7,552 nt of DNA from Aquabacter sp. (GCA_030147645.1 JASBUY010000228.1:1-7552); one strand, 5' to 3'; shown: positions 1 through 6,690, numbered from the stretch's first letter. Translations and numbers: made by a program. Notes: generated by a model not told the origin, from the sequence alone.

Positions 1-1311
1 GCCGCGGTACATGGCGCCGATCTGCGGCACGGTCACATGGCTCTCATCGATGAAGACCATGGCGTTGTCGGGCACATATTCGAACAAGGTCGGCGGCGGC
101 TCGCCCGGCTTGCGGCCGGTCAGCCAGCGCGAATAATTCTCGATGCCGGCGCAGCTTCCCGTCGCCTCCATCATCTCGATGTCATAGCGGGTGCGCTGCT
201 CCAGCCGCTGGGCCTCCAGAAGCCGGCCCATCTTGTTCAATTCATCGAGCCGCAGGCGCAGTTCGGCCTTGATGCCGGAAATGGCCTGGATCAGGGTCGG
301 GCGCGGCGTCACATAGTGCGAGGAGGCGTAGACCTTCACGCTCTTCATGTCGCCGGTCTTGTGGCCGGTCAGCGGGTCAAACTCGACGATGCTCTCCACC
401 TCGTCGCCGAACAGCGAGACCCGCCAGGCCCGGTCCTCATAGTGGGCGGGGAAGATTTCCACGCTGTCGCCGCGCACCCGGAAAGTGCCGCGCGCAAAAT
501 CCGACTGGATGCGCTTGTATTGCAGCGCCACGAGGTCGGCGATGAGCTGGCGCTGGTCGATGCGCTCGCCCACCTCCAGCTTGAAGGTCATGGAGGAATA
601 GGTCTCCACCGAGCCGATACCGTAAATGCAGGAGACCGAGGCGACGATGATGACGTCGTCCCGCTCCAGCAGCGCGCGCGTCGCGGAATGGCGCATGCGG
701 TCGATCTGCTCGTTGACCGAAGATTCCTTCTCGATATAGGTGTCCGTGCGCGGGACATAGGCTTCCGGCTGGTAATAATCGTAATAGGATACGAAATATT
801 CCACCGCATTGTCCGGGAAGAAGCTCTTAAACTCCCCGTAAAGCTGCGCCGCAAGCGTCGTGTTGGGCGCGAGCACGATGGCGGGGCGCTGCAATTCCTC
901 GATCACCTTGGCCATGGTGAACGTCTTGCCCGAGCCGGTGACCCCGAGCAGCACCTGGTCCTTCTCATTCGCCCGCGCCTGAGCCGAAAGTTCCGCGATC
1001 GCCTGCGGCTGGTCGCCGGAGGGCTTGAACTCGGACTTCATCTCGAACCGGATTCCGCCCTCGCTCTTTTCCGGGCGCGGCGGGCGGTGGGGCGTCCAGG
1101 TCTGGCCCGTCACTTCGGGCCGCCCCTCCTCGATCAGGCGCGAGAGGGCCGCCACCGTCGCGGAGGCGCCGGCGGAGGCGAAGCCGCCCACCTCCCCGGC
1201 CTCCAGGCCCAAGGAGGCGGCAAGCTGGGGATCAAGGGTCTGGACGGGCGCCGGCTCGAAATGACGCTGCGAACGCTCACCGAGCTTGCCGGGACGGGAT
1301 GCTTTGGCCAT
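1..1311 (-). CDS. uvrB: Excinuclease ABC subunit B (UvrB), N-terminal 437 residues, cut by the window edge
   Basis: UvrB is the damage-verifying, helicase-like subunit of the UvrABC nucleotide excision repair complex in the cytoplasm. The translation shows the Walker A motif GVTGSGKT at residues 123-130, the damage-probing beta-hairpin YYDYYQPEAYVP at 176-187, GIENYSR at 389-395, GEPPPTL at 403-409 and the DESH Walker B box at 422-425, all in the family order. The rest of the helicase core and the UvrC-binding UVR domain lie beyond position 1. The family-conserved part starts near residue 90 (MKSEFKPSGDQP), so there is an N-terminal extension of roughly 85 residues relative to E. coli UvrB. 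I took ATG 1311-1309 as start because the frame stays open through the extension, but no Shine-Dalgarno sequence precedes it. The gene follows two GNAT genes with a 57-nt gap holding a GC hairpin. I see no GTTC-N7-GTTC LexA-type box in that gap. Identity is near certain; the exact start is not. Confidence 0.97.
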   Translation of the reverse strand, partial: MAKASRPGKLGERSQRHFEPAPVQTLDPQLAASLGLEAGEVGGFASAGASATVAALSRLIEEGRPEVTGQTWTPHRPPRPEKSEGGIRFEMKSEFKPSGDQPQAIAELSAQARANEKDQVLLGVTGSGKTFTMAKVIEELQRPAIVLAPNTTLAAQLYGEFKSFFPDNAVEYFVSYYDYYQPEAYVPRTDTYIEKESSVNEQIDRMRHSATRALLERDDVIIVASVSCIYGIGSVETYSSMTFKLEVGERIDQRQLIADLVALQYKRIQSDFARGTFRVRGDSVEIFPAHYEDRAWRVSLFGDEVESIVEFDPLTGHKTGDMKSVKVYASSHYVTPRPTLIQAISGIKAELRLRLDELNKMGRLLEAQRLEQRTRYDIEMMEATGSCAGIENYSRWLTGRKPGEPPPTLFEYVPDNAMVFIDESHVTVPQIGAMYRG

Positions 1312-1333
1312 GGCGCCAATATGGGGGCGAAGC

Positions 1334-1357
1334 GGCGCCGGGGGAAGGGTCGGCGCC
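1334..1357 (-). other. GC hairpin in the GNAT-uvrB gap
   Basis: A 7-bp all-G/C stem (GGCGCCG at 1334-1340 with CGGCGCC at 1351-1357) encloses a 10-nt loop in the 57-nt interval before uvrB. No U-tract follows on the minus strand, so it is not a standard intrinsic terminator. A third GGCGCC (1312-1317) abuts the uvrB ATG. It could act as a leader structure or be a by-product of high GC. Confidence 0.35.
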
Positions 1358-1368
1358 CGCCCCAAAGG

Positions 1369-1815
1369 TCATTTGGCGGGGCGCATATAATGCAGGAAGC
1401 CGGTGCGCTCGGCGATCCTGTCATAGAGACGGCGCGCCGTGGTGTTGGTTTCGTGGGTGAGCCAATAGACCTCCGCCCATCCGTGCCGATCCGCTTCGGC
1501 ATAGACGAGATCGATGAGCGCCCCGCCCACGCCGCCGCCCCGGCCGTCCGGCGCCACATAGAGATCCTGCAGATAGCAGACATCCGCCGCGCTCCAGGTG
1601 GAGCGGTGGGCGAGGAAATGGACCAGGCCTACCGCCGTCTCCCCGTCCCACGCCAGCGCGCCGAACATCGCTTCAGCGGGGTCGGTGAGCCGGGCGAAGG
1701 TGGCGTCGGTCGCGGCCGAAAGATCGACCGCATAAAACTCCTGATAGGCGCGCCAGAGCGGCATCCAGGCCTCCCGGTCAGCGGCCGTCAGCGGGCGCAC
1801 GGCGATGGCGGTCAT
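1369..1815 (-). CDS. GNAT family N-acetyltransferase (second of a tandem pair)
   Basis: This is a single-domain 148-residue GCN5-related acetyltransferase, expected to move an acetyl group from acetyl-CoA to an unknown amine substrate in the cytoplasm. The acetyl-CoA pyrophosphate-binding motif A (R/Q-x-x-G-x-G/A) is read as RGGGVGG after the beta-4 stretch CYLQDLYVAP. The C-terminal WLTHETNTTARRLYD followed by a GF..Y ending is typical of motif B in this fold. The frame is open to 1890, but ATG at 1815 is preferred: AAGGGA (1822-1827) sits 6 nt upstream, and longer versions would overlap the upstream gene's stop at 1832. It lies 16 nt after its paralogue and is roughly half identical to it by eye, so the pair arose by tandem duplication. 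uvrB follows 57 nt downstream. The substrate cannot be told from sequence; linkage to uvrB does not prove a repair role. Confidence 0.9.
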   Translation of the reverse strand: MTAIAVRPLTAADREAWMPLWRAYQEFYAVDLSAATDATFARLTDPAEAMFGALAWDGETAVGLVHFLAHRSTWSAADVCYLQDLYVAPDGRGGGVGGALIDLVYAEADRHGWAEVYWLTHETNTTARRLYDRIAERTGFLHYMRPAK

Positions 1816-1831
1816 GTCCTGTCCCTTCATG

Positions 1832-2293
1832 TCAGGCGGGCGGGGTCCAGCGGTATTGAATGAAGCCCGAACGCTCCGCCACCGCGTCATAGAGCCGGCG
1901 GGCGGTGGCGTTGCCCTCCTGCGTCAGCCAATGCACCCGCGAACAGCCACGGGCGGCGGCGCGCTCATAGATGTGCGCGATCAGCGCCCGCCCGACGCCC
2001 CGGCCGCGTGCCTCGGGCGCTGCGAACAGGTCCTGCAGGTAGCAGCTGTTGCCGATGCTCCAATTGGTCCGGTGCTCGATGGCATGCACCATGCCCACGG
2101 CCTCCGCGCCGATCCAGGCGAGCGCGCCATAGGTCGGCTCCTGCGGGTCCAGCATGCGGGCGAAGGCGGTCTCGGTGACCGCCTCGGGCAGGTCCACTTC
2201 GTAAAAGGCCTGATAGCCGCGCCAGAGCGGCTCCCAGGCTCCCCGATGCGCGGCCTCCAGAGCCGCGATCCGCACCTCCGGCACCTCGCCCAT
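1832..2293 (-). CDS. GNAT family N-acetyltransferase (first of a tandem pair)
   Basis: This is a 153-residue single-domain GNAT acetyltransferase with the canonical acetyl-CoA binding loop RGRGVGRAL after CYLQDLFAAP. The C-terminal block WLTQEGNATARRLYD and GFIQY matches its neighbour downstream. Shared stretches include PLWR.YQ.FY.VDL, GALAW, AVG.VH, HR..WS, CYLQDL and TARRLYD, which places both in the same subfamily. The start ATG at 2293 is supported by GGAGG at 2299-2303, 5 nt upstream. It begins 12 nt after the stop of the LprI-like gene and ends 16 nt before the next GNAT start, so co-transcription is likely. Motif A is more canonical here than in the downstream copy (RGRGVGR against RGGGVGG), so the two copies may differ in activity or substrate. 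Substrate and pathway are unknown. Confidence 0.92.
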   Translation of the reverse strand: MGEVPEVRIAALEAAHRGAWEPLWRGYQAFYEVDLPEAVTETAFARMLDPQEPTYGALAWIGAEAVGMVHAIEHRTNWSIGNSCYLQDLFAAPEARGRGVGRALIAHIYERAAARGCSRVHWLTQEGNATARRLYDAVAERSGFIQYRWTPPA

Positions 2294-2305
2294 GCTCCCC
2301 TCCCC

Positions 2306-2719
2306 TCAGTTGACCGGGCGCACCGCGGCCTCAAGCTCGATGGCGCGCTGGGCGGTCAGAACCCGGCGGCATTCGGCATAGATATAATTGGCCCGTGTAC
2401 CGGGAATATTGATGTAATAATCGCAGTTAGCGTCGCGGAACTGCACCCAGAGACGTTCCGCCTTCCGCATCCTTTCCTGCTGTTCCTCGGGCAGATTCGC
2501 CATTAATTTGTGATAGGCGGCATTCAACCGCTGGTCCCACCGTTCGGCGGCCGCCAGCAGGCAGTCCGTGATCTGGACCGTGGAGGTCCGCTCTCCGCAC
2601 GAAAGATACTCCTTGCCATACCACCCCACCGCCTCGGTGGGGTCCTCCGCCGAGGCCGCAAAGGCAGGCGGGAGGGCGAGGAGAAACAGCGCGATGAAAG
2701 CCGGCACAAATCGGAACAT
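2306..2719 (-). CDS. Small secreted protein of the LprI / DUF1311 type
   Basis: A 137-residue protein with a clear signal peptide: Met-Phe-Arg, a hydrophobic core at residues 5-18, and AFA-A or ASA-E cleavage near residues 21-24. The mature part has the DUF1311 (lysozyme inhibitor LprI N-terminal-like) pattern: TDC at 51-53, WDQRLNAAY at 61-69, an amphipathic helix, then AERLWVQFRDANC at 87-99. Cysteines at 41, 53, 99 and 117 could form two disulfides in the periplasm. Some family members inhibit lysozyme, but most are uncharacterised, so no inhibitor function is claimed. Start choice is open: GGAG at 2731-2734 is 11 nt from ATG 2719 and only 2 nt from an in-frame TTG at 2728, which would add three residues (Met-Ser-Ala). 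It follows gltX by 37 nt and precedes a GNAT gene by 12 nt. Fold family is confident; role is not. Confidence 0.85.
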   Translation of the reverse strand: MFRFVPAFIALFLLALPPAFAASAEDPTEAVGWYGKEYLSCGERTSTVQITDCLLAAAERWDQRLNAAYHKLMANLPEEQQERMRKAERLWVQFRDANCDYYINIPGTRANYIYAECRRVLTAQRAIELEAAVRPVN

Positions 2720-2756
2720 GGCGGACAAATCTCCGTAAAAATTAAGAAAAACGACT

Positions 2757-4115
2757 CTAACCCGCCTCCCCCTTCAGCCGCGCCTCCACCCGCGCGCGGC
2801 CCATCAAGGGCAAGAGCACCGCGAGTTCCGGGCCGGTGTCGCGCCCGGTCAAACCGAGCCGCAGCGGCCGGAACAGGGTCTTGCCGCCCCGCCCGCTGGC
2901 CGCCTTCACCTGCGCAACCCAGGCCGCATAGGTCTCGCTTCCCCAGGGCTCGGGCGGAAGGTAAGTCGCTGATTGCGCGAGAAAATCACGATCTGCCGGA
3001 TCGATGATTCCGGGCCGGGGGAGGCCGACAATCTCCCACCATTCCATGGCATCCGTGAAGCGCGAGAGGTTTCCGCGCACCGCCATCCAGAAGGCTGCGC
3101 CGCCGCCAATGCCTGCATTTTCAAGGCGATGGGCAATGGCGGCATGGGGGAGCTGATGCAAAGTGCGGGCGGTGAGGCCGTCCAGCTCGTCGGGATCGAA
3201 GCGGGCGGGCGCGCGGGAAATGTGAGACAGATCAACGCGTTCCGCGAGAGCCGCCAGACTCTCCACCGGCGACACCGCCTCGGAGGTCCCGACCAGCACC
3301 GCCGCGGCCGCGACCGCAAGGGCCTCATGCCCCGCCTCGCGCAGCGCCCGCAGAGAGAGATGGCCGAGCCGTTTTGAGAGCCCCTCGCCGCTTGGAAGCG
3401 TCAGGAGATTATGATGGGAAAAACGCGGTGGAACGGCGCCGAAGGCCTCGAATATCTCGATTTGAACGGCGGTGTTGGTGACATGATCCTCGCCGCGCAC
3501 CACGTCGCTCACGCCGAAATCGATGTCGTCCAGCACCGAGGGCAGCGTGTAGAGAAAGGTGCCTTCCGCCCGCACCAGGACGGGATCGGACAGGCTGGAC
3601 GTGTCCACCTGCTGCGGCCCGCGCACCCCGTCGTCCCACGCTACCAGCCGATGATCGAGCTTGAAGCGCCAATGGGGCCGCCGGCCCTCCCCCTCCAGCC
3701 GCGCGCGCTCTGTCTCGGACAAAGTCAGCGCGGCGCGGTCATAGACAGGCGGCAAGCCGCGCGCGCGCTGAAGGCCGCGCTTCAGGTCCAGTTCCTCTTC
3801 GCTCTCATAGGCCGGATAGAGGCGTCCGAGCGCCTTGAGCTTTTCCGCCCCCGCCGCATAAAGGCCGAGCCGGGCCGACTGGCGCTCGGTGCGATCCGGC
3901 GGGATGCCAAGCCATTCCAGATCCTCGGTAATGGCCTCGGCGAACTCGGTCCGCGACCGTGCGGCGTCCGTGTCGTCGAACCGCAGAATGAACGTGCCTC
4001 CGCCGCGCCGGGCCAGCAGGGCATTCAGCAAAGCGGTGCGGGCATTGCCCACATGGATCAGCCCGGTGGGCGAGGGAGCGAAGCGAAAGACCGGAGGTGC
4101 CATGGCACAAGCCAT
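2757..4115 (-). CDS. gltX: Glutamyl-tRNA synthetase, alphaproteobacterial second type
   Basis: A class I aminoacyl-tRNA synthetase that charges tRNA with glutamate in the cytoplasm. The 452-residue translation has FAPSPTG at residues 12-18, the HIGH-type signature as HVGN at 21-24, LRFDDTD at 44-50, the DVVRGEDHVTNT block at 204-215 and the KMSKS-type loop as GLSKR at 245-249. The HVGN/LSKR signature and 450-residue length fit the second GltX type common in Alphaproteobacteria rather than the canonical HIGG/KLSKR enzyme. The zinc-site region (residues 100-125, YPAYES...PPVYD) has no cysteines, so zinc binding there is absent. In species with two enzymes one may favour tRNA-Gln for the GatCAB route; that is inference. 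The start could be ATG 4115 or ATG 4103 (MAPPVFRF); neither has a strong Shine-Dalgarno sequence. It lies between the SH3 gene (57 nt) and the LprI-like gene (37 nt). Confidence 0.95.
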   Translation of the reverse strand: MACAMAPPVFRFAPSPTGLIHVGNARTALLNALLARRGGGTFILRFDDTDAARSRTEFAEAITEDLEWLGIPPDRTERQSARLGLYAAGAEKLKALGRLYPAYESEEELDLKRGLQRARGLPPVYDRAALTLSETERARLEGEGRRPHWRFKLDHRLVAWDDGVRGPQQVDTSSLSDPVLVRAEGTFLYTLPSVLDDIDFGVSDVVRGEDHVTNTAVQIEIFEAFGAVPPRFSHHNLLTLPSGEGLSKRLGHLSLRALREAGHEALAVAAAAVLVGTSEAVSPVESLAALAERVDLSHISRAPARFDPDELDGLTARTLHQLPHAAIAHRLENAGIGGGAAFWMAVRGNLSRFTDAMEWWEIVGLPRPGIIDPADRDFLAQSATYLPPEPWGSETYAAWVAQVKAASGRGGKTLFRPLRLGLTGRDTGPELAVLLPLMGRARVEARLKGEAG

Positions 4116-4172
4116 TAGACCGCCGCGCGGACGGAGGGAAGCGCCGCGATCGCGCTTTCCTCCGCTGCACCT

Positions 4173-5057
4173 TCAGCGACCGGGCGGGCAAGGCTGCCCA
4201 GGGGCGCAGGCCGGTTGTCCCCGGGGCGGGCGTTGATAGCCGGCGGGAAGCCGGTGTTGCTGGGGACCGAGCGTCTGCCGGGGCGGACCTGGTTGGGGCG
4301 GACCGGGTTGGGGCGGACCGGCCTGGGCGGGCGGGCCCGGCGGGGCGCCTCCAGGCCGACCGGGCGGCGGACCGCCTGTCCAACCCGGCCGCGGACCCGG
4401 TGGTGGGCCGCCGTTCCAACCCGGGCGCGGACCCGGAGGCGGGCCGCCGTTCCAGCCGGGACGAGGTGGAGGGGGGCCTCCGCCCCAGCCGGGAGGCGGC
4501 GCGGGTCGAACACCCCAGCCGGGGCCGGCCGGCGGCGGCGGGCGAACGCCCCAGCCCGGACCGGGCGGAGGAGGAGGAGGACGATAGTCGGAATTCCACC
4601 AGCCAGGCGGGCGCGGTCCCGGGCCGGGCGGCGGCGGGCCCCAGCCGGGACGCGGCCGGGGCGCATAATATTGCCATTGGCCATATTGGCCCCACCAAGG
4701 TGCGCCCTGGTAATAGCGGTTCCAATAGCGGGCGAAATTGAAGCCGATGACGGGCACGCCCAGCACCGGGGCATATTCCGGCACCAGAACCTGCTGTCCG
4801 CCATAGGCCATGGCAAGATATTCGCCATAGACCCAGCCGCGATAGATGCCGGACGCCACATCGCACCAGGACTGATCCTGGAGGCAGCCCTTGATATCCA
4901 CCGGGAGACCGGCCGGCAGCACCGTCACGGGCGGATAGGCCGTGTCCGGCCCGGTCCGCATATTGACGTCGCCGGTGGTGAAGCCGGGGGCCGCGAGCGC
5001 TCCCCCGCAAAAGGCGACCGTCAGGGCCGCCACGCAAAACGCCAACGCCTTCTTCAT
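4173..5057 (-). CDS. Secreted bacterial SH3-domain protein with Pro/Gly/Trp-rich repeat tail
   Basis: A 294-residue protein exported by a signal peptide (MKKALAF plus a hydrophobic stretch to about residue 23, cleavage near ALA-A). Residues about 26-81 form an SH3 type 3 domain, with TTGDVNMRTGPDTAYPPVTVLPAG, the usual W-C-x-V strand (SWCDV) and RGWVYGEYL. These domains often bind peptidoglycan stem peptides or other envelope ligands. An aromatic linker follows (YWNRYY, PWWGQYGQWQYY, 111-131). Residues about 132-294 are a low-complexity tail rich in Pro, Gly and Trp, with three 12-residue PGWNGGPPPGPR-like units (200-234) and GPPQP units (247-261); it is expected to be disordered. I prefer ATG 5057 over TTG 5078 because the signal peptide then begins with MKK, and GAGG lies 3 nt upstream. 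gltX follows after 57 nt. Function beyond an envelope-binding role is unknown. Confidence 0.88.
   Translation of the reverse strand: MKKALAFCVAALTVAFCGGALAAPGFTTGDVNMRTGPDTAYPPVTVLPAGLPVDIKGCLQDQSWCDVASGIYRGWVYGEYLAMAYGGQQVLVPEYAPVLGVPVIGFNFARYWNRYYQGAPWWGQYGQWQYYAPRPRPGWGPPPPGPGPRPPGWWNSDYRPPPPPPGPGWGVRPPPPAGPGWGVRPAPPPGWGGGPPPPRPGWNGGPPPGPRPGWNGGPPPGPRPGWTGGPPPGRPGGAPPGPPAQAGPPQPGPPQPGPPRQTLGPQQHRLPAGYQRPPRGQPACAPGQPCPPGR
4275..4319 (-). repeat. 15-bp tandem repeat encoding GPPQP units
   Basis: Three 15-nt units encode Gly-Pro-Pro-Gln-Pro twice and then Gly-Pro-Pro-Arg-Gln. Units two and three nucleotides apart at most are identical (GGTCCGCCCCAACC plus one varying base), so this block is more recent than the 36-bp repeats and is a likely place for length variation between strains. 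Confidence 0.75.
4356..4460 (-). repeat. In-frame 36-bp tandem repeat in the SH3-protein tail
   Basis: Three consecutive units encode PGWNGGPPPGPR, PGWNGGPPPGPR and PGWTGGPPPGR, the third one residue shorter. The DNA copies differ mainly at third codon positions, so the repeat is kept at protein level rather than being a fresh slippage product. Related PGWG/PPP units continue upstream to about residue 135. Confidence 0.8.
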
Positions 5058-5162
5058 CTGCCTCACCGCCCCGGCCAAAGACGGGCTGCCCGCGACCGGT
5101 GATGGCCTATGCCATTCTCGGCCCGGACGCGCTGCGTCCTTATCGATCGGCAGCGGCGGTGG

Positions 5163-5230
5163 ACCGTGTAAAGATTAGGCCAGTTCCGCTCCCGTCGCCT
5201 GTTTTGTCAAATGTTTCCATGGCGTTTCCA
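5163..5230 (-). promoter_or_regulatory. Possible promoter elements for the SH3-domain gene
   Basis: On the minus strand a perfect TTGACA (5205-5210) is present, but the hexamer 17 nt further on is GGAACT, a poor -10. That same GGAAC (5183-5187) is followed after exactly 16 nt by CGGT (5163-5166), one mismatch from the GGAAC-N16-CGTT pattern of alphaproteobacterial EcfG stress promoters. Just upstream of TTGACA are two copies of TGGAAAC with an 11-bp period (5213-5219 and 5224-5230). No single reading is compelling. The rest of the 5058-5271 interval shows no gene. Confidence 0.25.
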
Positions 5231-5271
5231 CTACGCAGGCATGGCGGGATTACGTCGCGGCCCCGGCATCT

Positions 5272-6687
5272 TTATGTGATGGAGAAAGGCACCACGTCGC
5301 GCACGTCCGGATCGGTGCGGATTTCCCGGTCGAGCGGGGGAAAAGCGCGCATTTCGCAATCGGGCCGCGGGCAGATGCGGCAGGAGACTCCGAGCCGCGC
5401 AAGCGGCGCGGATTTCAGATCGAGCCCGTCCGCCTGCACCATCTGGTCCGCATAGGAAATTTCGCAACCGAGCCCCAGCGCATAGACGCGCGGCGGCTGG
5501 CCGTAGCGGGCGGTCGGCGCGCTCACCGTGCGCGCGAGGCAGAGATAGCGCGCGCCGTCCGGCATCTCGCCCAGTTGCACCAAGGTCTGCCCAGCGCTCT
5601 CGAACGCCTGATGCACGTTCCACACCGCGCAGGCGCCACCGAGGCGGGCGAACTGGAAGCGCGTCGCACTGTGGCGCTTGGTGATGTTTCCGGCACGGTC
5701 CACCTTGGCGAAATAGAAGGGCACGCCTTTCATGCCGCCGCGCTGAAGGGTCGAGAGACGGTGACAGACCTGTTCCAGGCTGGCCCCCGTTTCCAGCGCC
5801 AGCCGGTCGAGATCATGGCGGCGGGCGCGGGCAAGGCGGTGGAAGCGGCCATAAGGCAGAACCAGCCCCCCCGCGAAATAATTGTAAAGGGCGAGGCGGC
5901 AGATATCGCCCGCCGTCGGGCTGCGGAACCCGCCGCGCGCCACCATGGCATCCACCAGCGCGGCATGTTCGAGCCGGGCGATGGTCGCCGCGAGGCGGAA
6001 TGCGGCGGCAGCGGGGCTGAGCACACCGGACAGGTGCAGCCGCCGGCGCCGCGCATCGAAGCGCGAGAGGGGCAGCGCCGGGTCCGCGGCGCCCTGCTCC
6101 ACCTCCACGGAAAACCGCTCCTTCACATAGCCGGTGAAGGCCGTGCGGGGGTCGGCGCCCGCGAGGATGCCAAGCGCCTCGGCGGTCTGCTCCGCCGCGC
6201 GGTCGAGGTCGTCCACGTAATTGTCGATATAGTGGAAATAATCCCGCACCTCCTCATAGGGAACGAGCTTCGCGTCCCCGCCCATGCCCACGGAGAGCAT
6301 GTCGTCCAGCGAGGCGCGCCATTCGGCGGTGCGGCCCTGCGCGACATGCAGGCGCAGGAAGGCATGGGCGAAGGAGGGCGAGAGATTGGCGACGGCCTTC
6401 AGATCCTGCATGCCGAGATCGAGGTCGCGGAACAGGGGGTCGGCGGTGGCTTCACGCAAGTCCGCCACCAGCCGGTCCAGATCCTCCGCGCCGAACGAGG
6501 TGATATCGACCCCGAAGGTGCGGCTGACGGCGATCAGGACCGAGGCACTGAGGGGGCGCTGGTTGCTCTCGATCTGGTTCACATAGGACGCGGATACGCC
6601 GAGCCTATGGGCCAGTTCCACCTGCTTGAGCCCAAGCTTCTCGCGCAGGCGCCGCACCGCGTGACCGGCAAAGACCTTCTGGCGCAT
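5272..6687 (-). CDS. pccR: Short-chain fatty acyl-CoA regulator (ScfR/PccR family), XRE-type HTH
   Basis: A 471-residue DNA-binding regulator. Residues about 9-65 are an XRE helix-turn-helix (AVRRLREKLGLKQVELAHRL, then GVSASYVNQIES as the recognition part). The middle (about 150-330) resembles the IrrE/M78 fold but carries no HExxH; the corresponding stretch reads RLEHAALVDAM (238-248), so it is a ligand-binding rather than peptidase domain. The C-terminus has the ScfR cysteine cluster C436-x2-C439-x4-C444 followed by MRAFPPLDREI. Known relatives (RamB, Rhodobacter PccR) control acetate or propionyl-CoA genes in response to acyl-CoA. Here it lies divergent from pccB, as in Rhodobacter, so the symbol pccR is given by analogy. 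ATG 6687 with GGAGA at 6691-6695 is preferred to an upstream TTG at 6744, which lies only about 10 nt downstream of the predicted transcription start and falls inside the AT-rich operator region. Confidence 0.92.
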   Translation of the reverse strand: MRQKVFAGHAVRRLREKLGLKQVELAHRLGVSASYVNQIESNQRPLSASVLIAVSRTFGVDITSFGAEDLDRLVADLREATADPLFRDLDLGMQDLKAVANLSPSFAHAFLRLHVAQGRTAEWRASLDDMLSVGMGGDAKLVPYEEVRDYFHYIDNYVDDLDRAAEQTAEALGILAGADPRTAFTGYVKERFSVEVEQGAADPALPLSRFDARRRRLHLSGVLSPAAAAFRLAATIARLEHAALVDAMVARGGFRSPTAGDICRLALYNYFAGGLVLPYGRFHRLARARRHDLDRLALETGASLEQVCHRLSTLQRGGMKGVPFYFAKVDRAGNITKRHSATRFQFARLGGACAVWNVHQAFESAGQTLVQLGEMPDGARYLCLARTVSAPTARYGQPPRVYALGLGCEISYADQMVQADGLDLKSAPLARLGVSCRICPRPDCEMRAFPPLDREIRTDPDVRDVVPFSIT

Positions 6688-6690
6688 GGC

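Noticed and set aside
37..1863. Plus-strand open frame of 608 codons
   Set aside because: It is antisense to uvrB and the downstream GNAT gene, which have unmistakable family motifs. Its Arg/Gly/Ala/His-rich translation with no recognisable domain is typical of an antisense shadow in GC-rich DNA.
4137..4160. Hairpin GGAAGCGC/GCGCTTTCC between the SH3 gene and gltX, considered as a terminator
   Set aside because: The stem has a bulge and no U-tract follows on the minus strand. It is too weak to call an intrinsic terminator.
4215..5102. Plus-strand open frame of 295 codons and a minus-strand frame of 410 codons at 3805-5037
   Set aside because: Both are off-frame readings of the SH3 protein gene and gltX. 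The Pro/Gly repeat DNA keeps several frames open; neither has a credible domain or start signal.
5140..5220. 26-codon minus-strand mini-ORF starting METFDKTG
   Set aside because: No Shine-Dalgarno sequence, no recognisable family, and it covers the likely promoter of the SH3 gene. A leader peptide cannot be excluded but is not supported.
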